From Arion vulgaris (lineage: Eukaryota; Mollusca; Gastropoda; Stylommatophora; Arionidae): DNA of 64,000 nt. Under the pieces are notes generated by a model. The model searched no databases and had not been told where the DNA came from. It was given only the letters and a program-made list of their open reading frames with translations. Of the stretch, positions 30,470 to 39,699 are shown piece after piece. Location of the stretch: contig CM036768.1 of assembly GCA_020796225.1 (NCBI GenBank), positions 36,298,289-36,362,288 of the forward strand, read 5' to 3'. The translations under genes and the position numbers were made by a program. Each line of letters opens with the position of its first letter. Positions within the stretch are counted from its first letter, which is position 1.

Positions 30470-31000
30470 CAGAATTAGTCTTTCTTATTTTTCCCCTTTC
30501 AACTCCCAACAGAGCATAGGTCTTCAACAAACCTCTTCAAACTCTTCCTCTCTCCTGCCATTCCTTCCAATTCTTTACATGTATTACCTATCCTATTAAT
30601 ATCAGTCTCCAGTTGTCTTCTCCAGGTCTGTCAAGGCCTTCCCCTACTTCTCTTTCTCCACAGGTTCCAAAACAGTGCATGTCTTGCTATGCTTCCAGGC
30701 GGTGTCCTCAATGTATGTCCTGTCCATTGCCAACGTCTCTTCCTTAGCTCTTTCTCCACTGGTATCTGCTTATTTCTTTCTCTGAGTTCCTCGTTCGTAA
30801 CCTTATCATACCATCTCAGTCCCTCTATTCTACGTAAACATACATTTATAAAGATCTGTAGTTTTTTTGGTGGTTTCTTTAGTTGTCCTCCATGTTGTCC
30901 GAGCCATAGAACAGCACTGACTTCACATTTAATTGAAAGATTCTCAGCTTTGTTTGTTTTGATCTTCTTTGACGTAGAATACTGGTCTTGGGTAACATCA
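30470..31000 (-). mobile_element. LINE family LT, C-terminal relic
   Basis: With stops and shifts the minus strand reads WYDKVTNEELREREK-like, then WRRQLETDINRIGN, CKELEGMAGERKSLKRFVED, LCSVG. It has a single copy of the segment triplicated at 1619-1753. Confidence 0.65.
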
Positions 31001-31002
31001 AA

Positions 31003-31512
31003 TAATGGAGGTTGAGGCCGTTACTGCTGCCCTCTATTGGATTTCTGGGACTTCATTTACTGGGCAGTTGTTGTATCTGACTCTCAGTCGATGCTTCACA
31101 AGATCCAGAAGGGCAGGTTTCGTATGAGTGGATGTCGTCTATAGAAGTTTCTAACATCCAGCGGCTTACGTGGATATATTCTCCTAGGCATGCGGGTGTT
31201 TACGGTAATGAGAGCGGACAGGCTTGCATCAACAGCATTGATTGTTGGGGAGCTGAAGATGGATAAGGGGATATTCTTGCCTCTTCGCGACTCTCTATTG
31301 GATGAGGACACTAAAATTGATGTTGAATCGATCAAGCGATTTAAGCAGTTAGCCGTTGTTCAAGTCGAACTGGATGCCTGAGAGGCAGAGTGAGAGGTGT
31401 GTTTAATCAGCGAGCCACAGGAACCATCAGTATGCATACTCTTCGATATCTGTTGGGAAGACTGAGCACCTATGGGTCTGCCCGGAGTGCAATGACGTCA
31501 GTTTAGTAACCA
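31003..31512 (+). mobile_element. LINE family LN, RNase H fragment
   Basis: Plus strand: EVEAVTAALYWISGTSFTG (Glu motif), a shifted VSDSQSMLHKIQ-equivalent, RHAGVYGNERADRLASTAL with a one-base loss, and the 3' end with cccggagtgcaatgacgtca and taaccaataacc. A copy with fewer lesions is at 44313-44905. Confidence 0.75.
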
Positions 31513-31691
31513 ATAACCAAAATAATATGATGAACCAGTATATCAGCTCAGAAGGTGGAAAGGGTTAATTCAACTCAAATACACTACCACACACATATGT
31601 GAACATACAAATACATACATGTATGCTTATAACATGTACATTATATGTATATTTGCAAATAATTTGATTTCACCTGGTTTAACTATTGGAT

Positions 31692-31776
31692 CAACCAAAG
31701 CAGTGCAAGACAAAAACAGAAAACCATGACACTTGGTAACAACCCGGTAGCAGTGTGACAACACTAGAAGAAGAAG
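31692..31776 (+). mobile_element. Very short LH 3'-end insertion (85 bp) with target duplication
   Basis: caagacaaaaacagaaaacc and caacccggtagcagtgtgac of the LH 3' UTR, ending in a GAAGAAGAA tail. The 11-bp duplication aactattggat at 31681-31691 and 31777-31787 proves independent insertion and defines the LH 3' terminus. Confidence 0.9.
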
Positions 31777-31949
31777 AACTATTGGATTCTCAGAAAGGAA
31801 TTGATTCTTATTTTTCATGCTTGTTGGCCTAATGCTCTGATATAACCAATAAAAGGCTTGCTCGTCCTTAGGTTGAATGGGCATGCCTCGGATTAAGGAG
31901 GATAATCCCATACATAGAAAAAAATAACAATATATTTACTACCACTGAT

Positions 31950-32203
31950 GCCCGTGTGTCATTGGGGCTCTCATGGGGAGTAAAGAATAGTAACACTGCG
32001 ACCTACAAGGCATGTCGTAAGAGGCGACTGAGATAGGGTCTAGGAAGCTACCTAGTAAATTAAAGCGTTGCATAAATCGGATGTGCTGACCTACATGTGG
32101 ACCTATAACTGGCACAATGTACAATCGCTCTTAGGCTCAGATCACATACAAATCACAAAGAATGGTTAACAAGTGATTGATATGGAGCATTCAAAAAAGA
32201 AGA
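31950..32203 (+). mobile_element. SINE family SB
   Basis: cccgtgtgtcattggggctc head to gattgatatggagcattcaa and a GAA/AAG-rich tail. Confidence 0.88.
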
Positions 32204-32215
32204 AGAAAAAGAAGA

Positions 32216-32317
32216 ATGTCATCGAGATCTTCCTGTGTAAGAAAGATACAGGAATGCACATGGTTACTCCCTAAAGTACAATGATGATTGTCATATCAAT
32301 CAATCAATCAATCAATA
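32216..32317 (+). mobile_element. SINE family SQ, 3' end with CAAT tail
   Basis: gagatcttcctgtgtaagaa to gatgattgtcat and (atca)n at 32296-32317. Confidence 0.75.
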
Positions 32318-32324
32318 TGTGTGT

Positions 32325-32485
32325 ATATGCCTGCATTTATGTAAGAGACTTATGAAGAGGCATAGGCAAGAGATATTGGTCTCAGTTCCATGGCGGCGAC
32401 TGAGCCAGTTGTCTAGGATAGAGTGGTACAGAGAAATTGCTTTTAGGCGCTATGTGATGCAAAACGATAAGAGAAGAATTATTAC
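32325..32485 (+). mobile_element. LINE family LX, C-terminal end
   Basis: Plus-strand RHRQEILVSVPWRRLSQLSR, IEWYREIAFRRYVMQNDKRR. The same end in decayed form is at 55735 and 58868. Confidence 0.6.
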
Positions 32486-32523
32486 TATTATGAAGACTCA
32501 GCAGTTCTTCAATAAAACAACTC

Positions 32524-32556
32524 CAGTAATATGATATATATATATATATAGATATA
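32524..32556. repeat. (TA)n microsatellite
   Basis: atgatatatatatatatata and following gatatagat, 15-50 bp from the microexon donor side. Confidence 0.9.
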
Positions 32557-32604
32557 GATTGCATTATATAATTCTCTGTTAACAAAAATGAATATACTGC
32601 CTAC

Positions 32605-32640
32605 CCATCATCTGGGATGCTGCTTGCCTTGCTGTGTGTT
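32605..32640 (-). CDS. E-protein bHLH gene, 36-nt microexon
   Basis: Minus-strand exon with a strong acceptor (tttttgttgtccacag) and donor gatgg|gtaggc, 36 nt = 1 + 11 codons + 2. It encodes THSKASSIPDD, with the flanking codons completed by the neighbouring exons (Arg before, Gly after). Joined to the previous exon this gives KRAR-THSKASSIPDD, similar to the RARTS..SPDE linker before the bHLH of E2A. Because both flanks have the same phase, inclusion is optional for the frame. Identity rests on splice signals, phase and position. Confidence 0.75.
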
Positions 32641-32761
32641 CTGTGGACAACAAAAATATCACCTATTAGCAACACTATTTGACTAACAACAACAGTTAAA
32701 AATTTCTAAAAACAATATTCCATCCCTAAATCATATTTTGATCAAGAATAAAATCAAAACA

Positions 32762-33720
32762 TGACATGAAAATCAATAACACTAAAATAGAAATAATGAA
32801 TATGGGAAGAAAACATAATAATCTAGACATCCATGTCAATGATACTACAATAAACCAAATGAAAGAATTGAAATACTTAGGAAGCATATTCACAGATGAT
32901 GGAAGACTAGATAGAGAGATAGAGGCTAGAGTGCAAAAATCAAATGTGGTAACCTACCAGCTAGCCCCATTGTTAAGGCACCCAAACATCTCACTGACAG
33001 CTAAACAACAGATGATTAACAGCATTTTCATACCTACTTTGTGTTACCAGAGCCAAACATAGACAATGAGCAAATCACAGTTGCAAAAAAATAACTACAT
33101 GTGAAATGCGATGCCTATAACAAGTTACCAACAACACCAGAAAAGATAGTCACCAACATCAGCATAAGAAAGAAGGTTGGTACAGAACCTTGCTTAAATG
33201 ACAATGAGAAACAAATAATGAAGCGGTTTGGGGGACTGCCTAGAGTAGTTGATAGTAGCTCGGCCTGCCGGCATTTGTTCGAGTCCCTGGTCTTACTCAG
33301 GACGATAACGTGAGTACCTCTGAAGTCTGAGAAAATCTGCCTGTATGGCGAGGAATACTAATTACAGTACAGTGAGCTCACGGCTGCCAGTGTAAAGTAA
33401 TTTACAATGTGCACGCTGCTGCCATTGTAGAAATTGGAAAAACGGATTTTCACGCAAAAATCAGTTTCAGAGATGAAACTTCGTCTGAGTTAAAGCGGAC
33501 GAAAGAAAGAAAAAAAAAAAGAAAAATGAAGCGGTTTGGCTAGTTATCAAGAATACAACCAAACTCCATAGTATACACAGTCTGCTATAGCAAAACATCA
33601 AGAAAGAAGGTGCGAAGAAGAAGATGAAAAAAGATGCTTAGATTGCGTAGCAAAATGATGTCAAAAACTAAAATAAAGGTAACAGTGTTACAACAAAGAA
33701 GAATAAAAACATTTCCAAAC
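32762..33720 (+). mobile_element. LINE family LH, split by SI
   Basis: Plus strand: MKINNTKIEIMNMGRKHNNL, MKELKYLGSIFTDDGRLDRE, TYQLAPLLRHPNISLTAKQQ, IFIPTLCYQSQT (98 open codons), then a frameshift, KKVGTEPCLNDNEKQIMKRF, and after the SI insert a decayed C-terminus to about 33720. The catalytic reverse transcriptase part is absent (5'-truncated). Confidence 0.85.
33232..33524 (+). mobile_element. SINE family SI inserted in LH
   Basis: A 15-bp duplication aatgaagcggtttgg at 33217-33231 and 33525-33539 flanks it. The head gatagtagctcggcctgcc and tttgttcgagtccctgg is tRNA-like; the body has cagattttctcagacttcag complement, gagatgaaacttcgtctgag and an A-rich tail. Second copy at 46518-46862. 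Confidence 0.9.
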
Positions 33721-33737
33721 TGTATGTTGCTGCGGCT

Positions 33738-33978
33738 CTAGCGGAGCAAAGAATAGTAACAATGCGATCTACAAGGCATGTAGTAAGAGGCAACTGAGGT
33801 AGAGGCCTCGGGAAACTACCCTAGTAAATAAAATGCGTAGCAGAAATCAGATGTGCTGGCCTACTTGTAGGCGCATAACAGAGCACAACATACAATCGCT
33901 CTTAGACTCAGATCACATACAAATCACAAATAGTGGTTTAAAAGGTGGTCGATATGGAGCGTTTGAAGAAGAAGATCA
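33738..33978 (+). mobile_element. SINE family SB, head-truncated
   Basis: agcggagcaaagaatagtaa to gatatggagcgtttgaagaa. Confidence 0.88.
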
Positions 33979-34082
33979 ACTATGAAGAATATCTTAGATC
34001 TGATAAAATATTATAGAATGTGCCAAGTTGAACTGAATATTGTTAGTGTTCTTGTTTCTGTAAATATACAACTACCAAGCTT

Positions 34083-34556
34083 GACAGTAGGTTTACCAAG
34101 CTCTCTTAGTAAGAGACTGAGAACCAGACTTACTGTGATCTCTTAGTAAGAGACTGAGAACCAGACTTACTGTGATGTGATCCTTAGTAGAGACTAAGAC
34201 ACAGACTTACTGTGATGTGATCTCTTAGTAAGTGACTGAGACACAGACTTACTGTAATGTGATCTCTTAGTAAGTGACTGAGACACAGACTTACTGTAAT
34301 GTGATCTCTTAGTAAGTGACTGAGACACAGACTTACTGTGATGTGACTGCATAGTGCGAGGCCTCACCCTTGTGACTGAGACACAGACTTACTGTGATGT
34401 GACCTCATGGTACGAGGCTTCGCCCTCCCGACTGAGACACAGACTTACTGTGATGTGACCTCATGGTACGAGGCCTTCCTCCCACCTGACAGCAACACAG
34501 ACTTACTGTGATGGAATTTCATGGTATGAGGCCTCCCCCCCTGACTGAGACACAAA
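34083..34556. repeat. Minisatellite, 42-bp unit passing into longer variants
   Basis: Left units: tctcttagtaagtgactgag plus acacagacttactgtaatgt. From about 34345 the units gain a catggtacgaggcctc segment. The last degenerate unit ends within 10 bp of the donor of the exon at 34563-34707. Confidence 0.92.
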
Positions 34557-34562
34557 AATTAC

Positions 34563-34707
34563 CGTGCTCTTTTGGTTGGAGGTTCTCCTGATTGAGAACC
34601 AGACTTTGTCGACTTTTCTGCTCCAGTGTTATCTGCCTTATCAAGGTCCAATTTCTCATTTTTCTCCATTTTGATTGGCCCATCAGAGGATTCATCTGGA
34701 TCATCTC
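34563..34707 (-). CDS. E-protein bHLH gene, acidic/basic linker exon
   Basis: Minus-strand exon, acceptor tggtgttttcag, donor gcacg|gtaatt, 145 nt = 2 + 47 codons + 2. After completing a Gly codon it reads DDPDESSDGPIKMEKNEK, LDLDKADNTGAEKSTKSGSQ, SGEPPTKRA and leaves CG for an Arg codon. A charged, low-complexity linker before the bHLH (ESSDxxIKxEKxEKLDxDK) resembles the KSDDEGDE..DKKxDDDKKDIK region of TCF4. Assignment is supported by phase continuity with both neighbours. Confidence 0.85.
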
Positions 34708-34729
34708 CTGAAAACACCAGAGCAGGAAC

Positions 34730-34880
34730 TAGAATGTTACTATTTTTTAGCGAATATAGAAGTTCTTAAATGTTAACATATCGTCAGCACACAGATTAAG
34801 TAGAATGTTACTATTTTGTTAGCGAATATAGAAATTCTTAAATGTTAACATATTGTCAGCGCACATAGTAAGTAGAATGT
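34730..34880. repeat. 71-72-bp direct duplication
   Basis: tagaatgttactatttt ... gtcagcacacagattaag occurs at 34730 and 34801, with the start of a third unit at 34873. Confidence 0.85.
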
Positions 34881-34943
34881 TAATGAAATGAAAATTGGGG
34901 CCTATCTTTTACAGGACGTAGCCATCAACAACAGTAAATGAAT

Positions 34944-35118
34944 CAGTGGTGGCTCGTCATTAGGGCCAGTGGGGCCGGACCCCACCAAAAATAATGTATA
35001 ACGTGTATTTATTATTTTGTAAATTAAAATATACCTAACCCAAAATCATGATTTTAACGAAAATATTTGTCTGGCCCCACATGGCCCCACCAACAAAAAT
35101 GAGCACGAGCCACCACTG
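34944..35118. mobile_element. MITE family MH, 175 bp
   Basis: Termini cagtggtggctcgtc and cacgagccaccactg. Flanks aaatgaat (34936-34943) and aaatgagt (35119-35126) are an 8-bp duplication with one change. Confidence 0.9.
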
Positions 35119-35149
35119 AAATGAGTCATCAATTTTTTAGACACCTCGT

Positions 35150-35495
35150 CATAATAGCCGTCCATCGCAAGCGATGATGACAACAATCTCAGACGTGTGC
35201 TGTTGCACCTATATGGTGTGTGCGGAGGTGACTGTAGAGTTCAATCCTAGAACAGAATCCCGACCACAGGTGGGGCATACATGATCAAGGTTAGACATGT
35301 GCGTGTTGTGTGCTCTGTCTTTTTGCGCTGCTCGTTTTCTCTGTGACTCAACAATACGATGATTCTCAGCTATTCGGGTTCCTCTTTTGTTGTTACAGCG
35401 CCACATTTGGCGATCTTGAAAGGATTCCCAGTATGTATTGTCTATATCGAAGCATTTCAGAGACACTTTAAGAGTGTCTTTAAAGCGTTTTAAAG
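35150..35495 (-). mobile_element. LINE family LK, 5'-truncated insertion in SR
   Basis: Minus strand: SLKCFDIDNTYWESFQDRQM, TRIAENHRIVESQRKRAAQK, HNTHMSNLDHVCPTCGRDS and the 3' end cgcttgcgatggacggc. The 11-bp duplication agacacctcgt at 35139-35149 and 35496-35506 shows direct retrotransposition. Confidence 0.9.
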
Positions 35496-35663
35496 AGACA
35501 CCTCGTATCGCTCAGTAGGTTGCCATTGCTTTCTGAGCGAGTGGGGTCTATATTTACTGTTCTTTTCTATGGAAACATATTTGCTTCCAAACTACCCGCC
35601 ATGGAGCTTGAACCAGGTACGCTTGCATTGTGATAGAATGTTAACATTGTTTAAATTGTGAGG

Positions 35664-35785
35664 GATTGTCTTCATTGCACCGGGTTTCCCTATATGGCTC
35701 TGCTCCTATCTGCAACAATAGCAAATTCTCACCAAGAATGTTGCACAAAGCACTAGCTCTGTAGCTCTAGCAACATCTAAAAACA
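35664..35785 (-). mobile_element. SINE family SA, 3' fragment
   Basis: Antisense SA, cttcattgcaccgggtttcc to gctctgtagctctagcaac. Confidence 0.75.
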
Positions 35786-35921
35786 AAGGGCTTGTAAAAA
35801 CATGTGATTTGCCCTGGTCCACTAGGAGTTAATCTCCGGAAAAATAATCTGTGGGTTCGAACACTGGCCATATTGTTTGGCTCACTAGTGCATCCCCCCG
35901 CCCCCTCCCCCTTTCCCCGAA

Positions 35922-36050
35922 AATTCCAAGAATTATTGCTAGAGGTCTGCAGTTCGTGACGTATGCAATACTCTCATCAGGTGAGATGCCACTTCTGTGA
36001 GGTGATCAGTTCATGTGGGGAAACCCGGTGCAGTGATGTCAATCTTTTGT
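35922..36050 (+). mobile_element. SINE family SA, 3' fragment
   Basis: ccaagaattattgctagagg to cccggtgcagtgatgtcaat. It faces the previous SA fragment tail-outward. Confidence 0.7.
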
Positions 36051-36212
36051 CTTAAGACACCTCTTTTATTATATATGGATGATTTCGATGAAAACACAAT
36101 AACATTGAGTTGATAACAATTTGTGCTAGCGATCCTGTGTTATATAACTGTTATATTAGACATAGTTTCGTTGTTATATTTGAAACAGTCAAGAAAACTG
36201 AAAAAGAAGTGT

Positions 36213-36700
36213 AATATAAGGTGTAACTAGGTACGAAGTGTTAACATAACGTAGTTGTAACATAGTGTAAGGTAAGTGTGTAACATAGTGTAAGGTAAGT
36301 GTGACATAGTTACAGTAAGTGTTAACATAGCGTATAAGTGTGTAACATAGTGTAAGGTAAGTGTAACAAGGTAGTAATGTAACATAGTGTAAGGTAAGTG
36401 TGTAACATAGTGTAAGGTAAGTGTGTAACATAGTGTAAGGTAAGTGTAACATAGTGTAAGTAAGTGTGTAACAAGTGTAAGGTAAGTGTGTAACATAGTG
36501 TAAGGTAAGTGTGTAAAGTGTAGATGTGTAACAAAGTGTAAGGTAAGTGTGTAACAAAGTGTAAGGTAAGTGTAAAAAGTGTAAGGTAAGTGTGTAAGAA
36601 AGTGTAAGGTAAGTGTGTAAGAAAGTGTAAGGTAAGTGTGTAAGAAAGTGTAAGGTAGGTGTGTAATAAAGTGTAAGGTAAGCATGTACACAGTGTTAGG
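36213..36700. repeat. Minisatellite, 23-bp unit with deletions
   Basis: Units of gtgtaaggtaagtgtgtaac plus ata. The right edge (cagtgttaggtaagcgtgtc) runs directly into LK coding sequence, so the array may have started in LK. The long minus-strand ORFs of up to 182 codons (...THLPYTMLHTYLTL...) are the repeat. Confidence 0.93.
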
Positions 36701-37188
36701 TAAGCGTGTCCAGATACCAAAGTCCTCATAAGAGCAAAGATCCCAAGCGCCAACACACTGTTGCAGAAGGCCCAAGAGAGATGGGCCGGTTATGTTGCTT
36801 GGATGCCTTATAAATGCATCCCAAAACAGTTAATGTATGTCGAGCTTGAAGGAGGCAGACATTCAGCGGGTGGACAGAAAAAAGCTTTAAAGACACTCTT
36901 AAAGTGTCTCTGAAATGCTTTGATATAGACACCACTTGCTGAATCCCTATCGCAAGATCGCCAAAATGTGGCGCTGTAGCAACATAAGAGGAACCAGCAA
37001 AGCTAAGAATCGTTGTGCAGGTTAAGGCACATAGAAAACGAGTTGCAGAAAAGACAGAACACACAACACCCACATGTCTAACCTTGATCATATATGCCCC
37101 ACCTGTGTTAGGGAATTGTGTCTCTACAGTCTACAGTCAGCTCCGCTACAATCTGAGGCTGTTGTCATCATCGCTTGTGATGGACGTA
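36700..37188 (+). mobile_element. LINE family LK, C-terminal relic
   Basis: Plus strand: PDTKVLIRAKIPSANTLLQK, AQERWAGYVAWMPYKCIPKQ, LMYVELEGGRHSAGGQKK, then shifted FKDTLKxSLKCFDIDTTC, and KAHRKRVAEKTEHTTPTCLT. Ends with cgcttgtgatggacg and an (ATT)n tail at 37186-37203. Confidence 0.85.
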
Positions 37189-37199
37189 TTATTATTATT

Positions 37200-37382
37200 A
37201 TTAGCGTGTAAAGCGTAATGTAAGAGCGTACAAGCGTAATGTAAGAGTGTACAAGCTAATTTATGTGTGTACAAACATAATGTATGCGTTACAAGCGTAA
37301 TATATGCGTGTACAAGCGTAATGTATGCGTGTACAAGCGTAATGTAAGCATGTACAAGCGTAATGCATGCATGTACAAAGTG
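37200..37382. repeat. Minisatellite, 21-bp unit
   Basis: Units of gcgtgtacaagcgtaatgta; starts at the LK tail and ends about 20 bp from the donor of the exon at 37400-37490. Confidence 0.92.
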
Positions 37383-37399
37383 TGTAATAAATGTGTTAC

Positions 37400-37490
37400 C
37401 TGTGTCATATGATTTTGTTTGATCTGAAGATACAGATGGAAGACTGGAAGTGGGGGGTACTCTATCACTTGACATGCCATGGTGACTTCC
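37400..37490 (-). CDS. E-protein bHLH gene, most 5' exon placed with confidence by phase
   Basis: Minus-strand exon, acceptor tttatatttacag, donor acacag|gtaaca, 91 nt, starting in phase 0 and leaving one G that joins the next exon's GA as Gly. It reads GSHHGMSSDRVPPTSSLP then SVSSDQTKSYDT. Ser/Pro-rich sequence like this is normal between the second activation domain and the bHLH of E proteins but is not diagnostic. Borders, phase and neighbouring exon support it. The upstream exons (including the conserved LDDAI..LRNHA segment known in this family) were not found in the window. Confidence 0.75.
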
Positions 37491-37682
37491 CTGTAAATAT
37501 AAAAGATAAAAAAACAAAATAATAAACAAAAGTATGAATAATTGAACTATAGAAATATAACAGTGGAATGTGAAATACATGAGTTCTAGCAAAACATGGC
37601 AGTTAGTGAATGAGTTCTGGCAAAACTTGGCAGTCAGTGAAACTATAATTTTATATATATTTTTATATAACCAAATAAATAA

Positions 37683-37950
37683 TTCTTCTTCAAATGCACC
37701 ATATCGACCACCTGTTCAACTACTATTTGTGATTTTAATGTGATCTGAGCCTAGAGCGACTGTACGTTGTGCCAGTTATGTAACTAAAAGTAGGCCAGCA
37801 CATACGATTTCTGCTACGCTTTTTATTTACTAGGGTAGATTCCCTAGGTTCCTTACTTAATCGCCTTTTAGGACATATCTTGTAGGTCGCAGTGTTACTA
37901 TTCTTTGCTCCCCTTGTGAGCCTGGCAACACACAGGCGCAAACAGACTCT
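37683..37950 (-). mobile_element. SINE family SB
   Basis: Antisense SB, ttcttcaaatgcaccatatc to gcctggcaacacacaggcg. Confidence 0.88.
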
Positions 37951-38044
37951 AGAAATATGTGTACCAATAGATTGACTGGATTCTTCACAAGGAGTTTATT
38001 CTTATTGTTTCATGTTAGTTATTACATGCATACAATAACAGTAT

Positions 38045-38240
38045 ACAGTAGAAAGAGATCAGGTAATAGAGCCAAGGAAGACCAAGAAAAGATGGATAGA
38101 CAATATCAAGACCACACTAAATAAACAAGAATTTAATACAAGGATAAACAAAAGGACTCATCTGGCCCTAAAACGCAAAATAAAGCTCCCACCCTACGCT
38201 TAACAGCAAGAGTGGACAGACAATTACATCATCCCCCTGA
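38045..38240 (+). mobile_element. LINE C-terminal relic (LH/LM type)
   Basis: Plus strand: PRKTKKRWIDNIKTTLNKQE, RINKRTHLALKRKIKLPPYA; followed by gcaagagtggacagacaatt, a stretch also present at about 50490. It hosts the LL insertion at 38241-38510. Confidence 0.55.
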
Positions 38241-38510
38241 ACAGAGCCGATATCACCAATGCGGTACGCTCTCAATTATGTGACATGGGCACGTCTCAGA
38301 CACTGGAACGAGTTCGAGAATTAGGCGTTAAGTGTGGACATGCCAGACAGTGTCGTCTTCGTGGTAGAGAGAGAGATATAGTAATCAACTTCTCATGGGT
38401 ACTGTGAGCAAATGGACTTTAGGATGGCTGCTGCAGCAGAGGACAGAGCATGCATGGGAATGCCCAATGTGCCGTGACGTCGATCGCATAACATAACATA
38501 GCATAACATA
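38241..38510 (+). mobile_element. LINE family LL, 5'-truncated 270-bp insertion
   Basis: Matches the 3' part of LL (SQTLERVRELGVKCGHARQC-type peptide, then gggaatgcccaatgtgccg) and ends in an (ATAAC)n tail. A 15-bp duplication acatcatccccctga at 38226-38240 and 38511-38525 flanks it. Confidence 0.9.
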
Positions 38511-38538
38511 ACATCATCCCCCTGAGTATAGCCAATAG

Positions 38539-38770
38539 CAGTGGCGGCTCGTCATTAAGGGCCAGTGAGGCCAGGCCCCCATAAAAATATAGTGTAATGT
38601 ATATTTATTATTTTATAAATTATTTATTAATAATTATTACTTTTAACGAGATACTGATTAGCTTTGAAAGTTGAATATCTTCCCGGAATAGACAACTAAT
38701 AGTAAATACTAAATTATAACTTCAGTCAAAACCATGATTTTATGACATTTTTGTTCAATATCTTAACACA
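38539..38770. mobile_element. MITE family MH, one-ended copy
   Basis: Starts cagtggcggctcgtcattaa and includes the internal cttcccggaatagacaact segment also seen in the copy at 40547, but no right terminus is found. It represents a longer MH version, truncated. Confidence 0.7.
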
Positions 38771-38799
38771 TAGCAACATTTTAAGAAAGTTATGAAAAT

Positions 38800-39500
38800 A
38801 TTTTCATCATCTTCAAAATTACACCGGGGACCCTCGCCGGTGCTACGGAGTTCTTACACTGCAGCTGAGATCTTCCTGTGTGAGAAAGAGATCGGAGAAC
38901 ACATGGCTACTCATCAAAGTGCATCGAAGATTGACTGATAGGACCATGATCATTGCACTTCGGTGAGTAGCCATGTGTGCTCCAATACTTTTATTAAACA
39001 GGAAGATCTCACTGCAGTGCACGAACTCTGTAGCACCGGCGAGATCCGATGTAATTTGAAGATGGTGAATATATTTTGTAGGAAGTAAAAAAATATCTTT
39101 TCTAATGAATTTTGCCCAGGCAGCGGCTTTCCAGCCTGTTCTTCTCGATTTTAAACTGTCAGTGGTTCTTTTACGTGCTCAACTTGAACACAGGACCTAT
39201 GTTTTATCGTCCGTCTCCGATAGGACTAGGAACTCGATCTCACCTACAATGAGATCAGGGATCTCTAGAAAAAATCACGAGGAGCGAACCTGGAGCCTCT
39301 GGCACGAGAGACGAACACCTAGCCTCTACGCCACAGAGACTCTAGAGAAGTGCAGTGATGATGGTCCAATCAATCAATCAATCAATCAGTCAATCAATCA
39401 GTCAGTCAATCAATCAGTCAATCAATCAGTCAATCAATCAGTCAGTCAATCAGTCAATCAATCAGTCAATCAATCAATCAGTCAATCAATCAATCTATAC
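38800..39500. mobile_element. SQ nested in SQ, with expanded CAAT tail
   Basis: A plus-strand SQ (38800 to about 38930, resuming at about 39346) is split by a near full-length minus-strand SQ (about 38928-39345, ending in head complement ctacgccacagagactc). The interrupted motif aagtgca is seen on both sides (tcaaagtgca near 38916; gagaagtgca near 39350), consistent with a target duplication. The outer copy's tail has grown into an (AATC/AGTC)n tract, 39366-39495. Confidence 0.8.
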
Positions 39501-39524
39501 TTAAAGAAAGTTGTCAGGAACTCC

Positions 39525-39695
39525 AGACATACAAGACAGACATACAAGAAAAGACAGACAAGACAGACATACAAGACAGACAGACATACAAGACAGACAC
39601 ACAAGACATACAAGACATACAAGACAGACATACAAGACATACAAGACAGACATACAAGACAGGCACAAAAGACATAACAAGACATACAAGACATA
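39525..39695. repeat. Short-period repeat of acaagacagacat
   Basis: Irregular 9-13-bp units (acaagacagacat, acaagacat). ORFs on both strands here are repeat translations. Confidence 0.9.
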
Positions 39696-39699
39696 TGCC

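Larger units (their letters stand above)
34900..35645 (-). mobile_element. SINE family SR, split by an MH MITE and an LK fragment
   Basis: Antisense SR pieces: 34900-34943 (cttttacaggacgtagccat), 35119-35149, and 35496-35645 (aggttgccattgctttctga, ctaccgccatggagcttgaaccagg in overlapping pieces; B box side). The two insertions each have their own target duplications, so the SINE is the oldest layer. Confidence 0.8.

Noticed and set aside
36189..36775. Minus-strand open frames of 122-182 codons rich in Thr, Leu, Tyr
   Set aside because: Produced by the 23-bp array; three frames are open simultaneously and no codon bias or domain is present.
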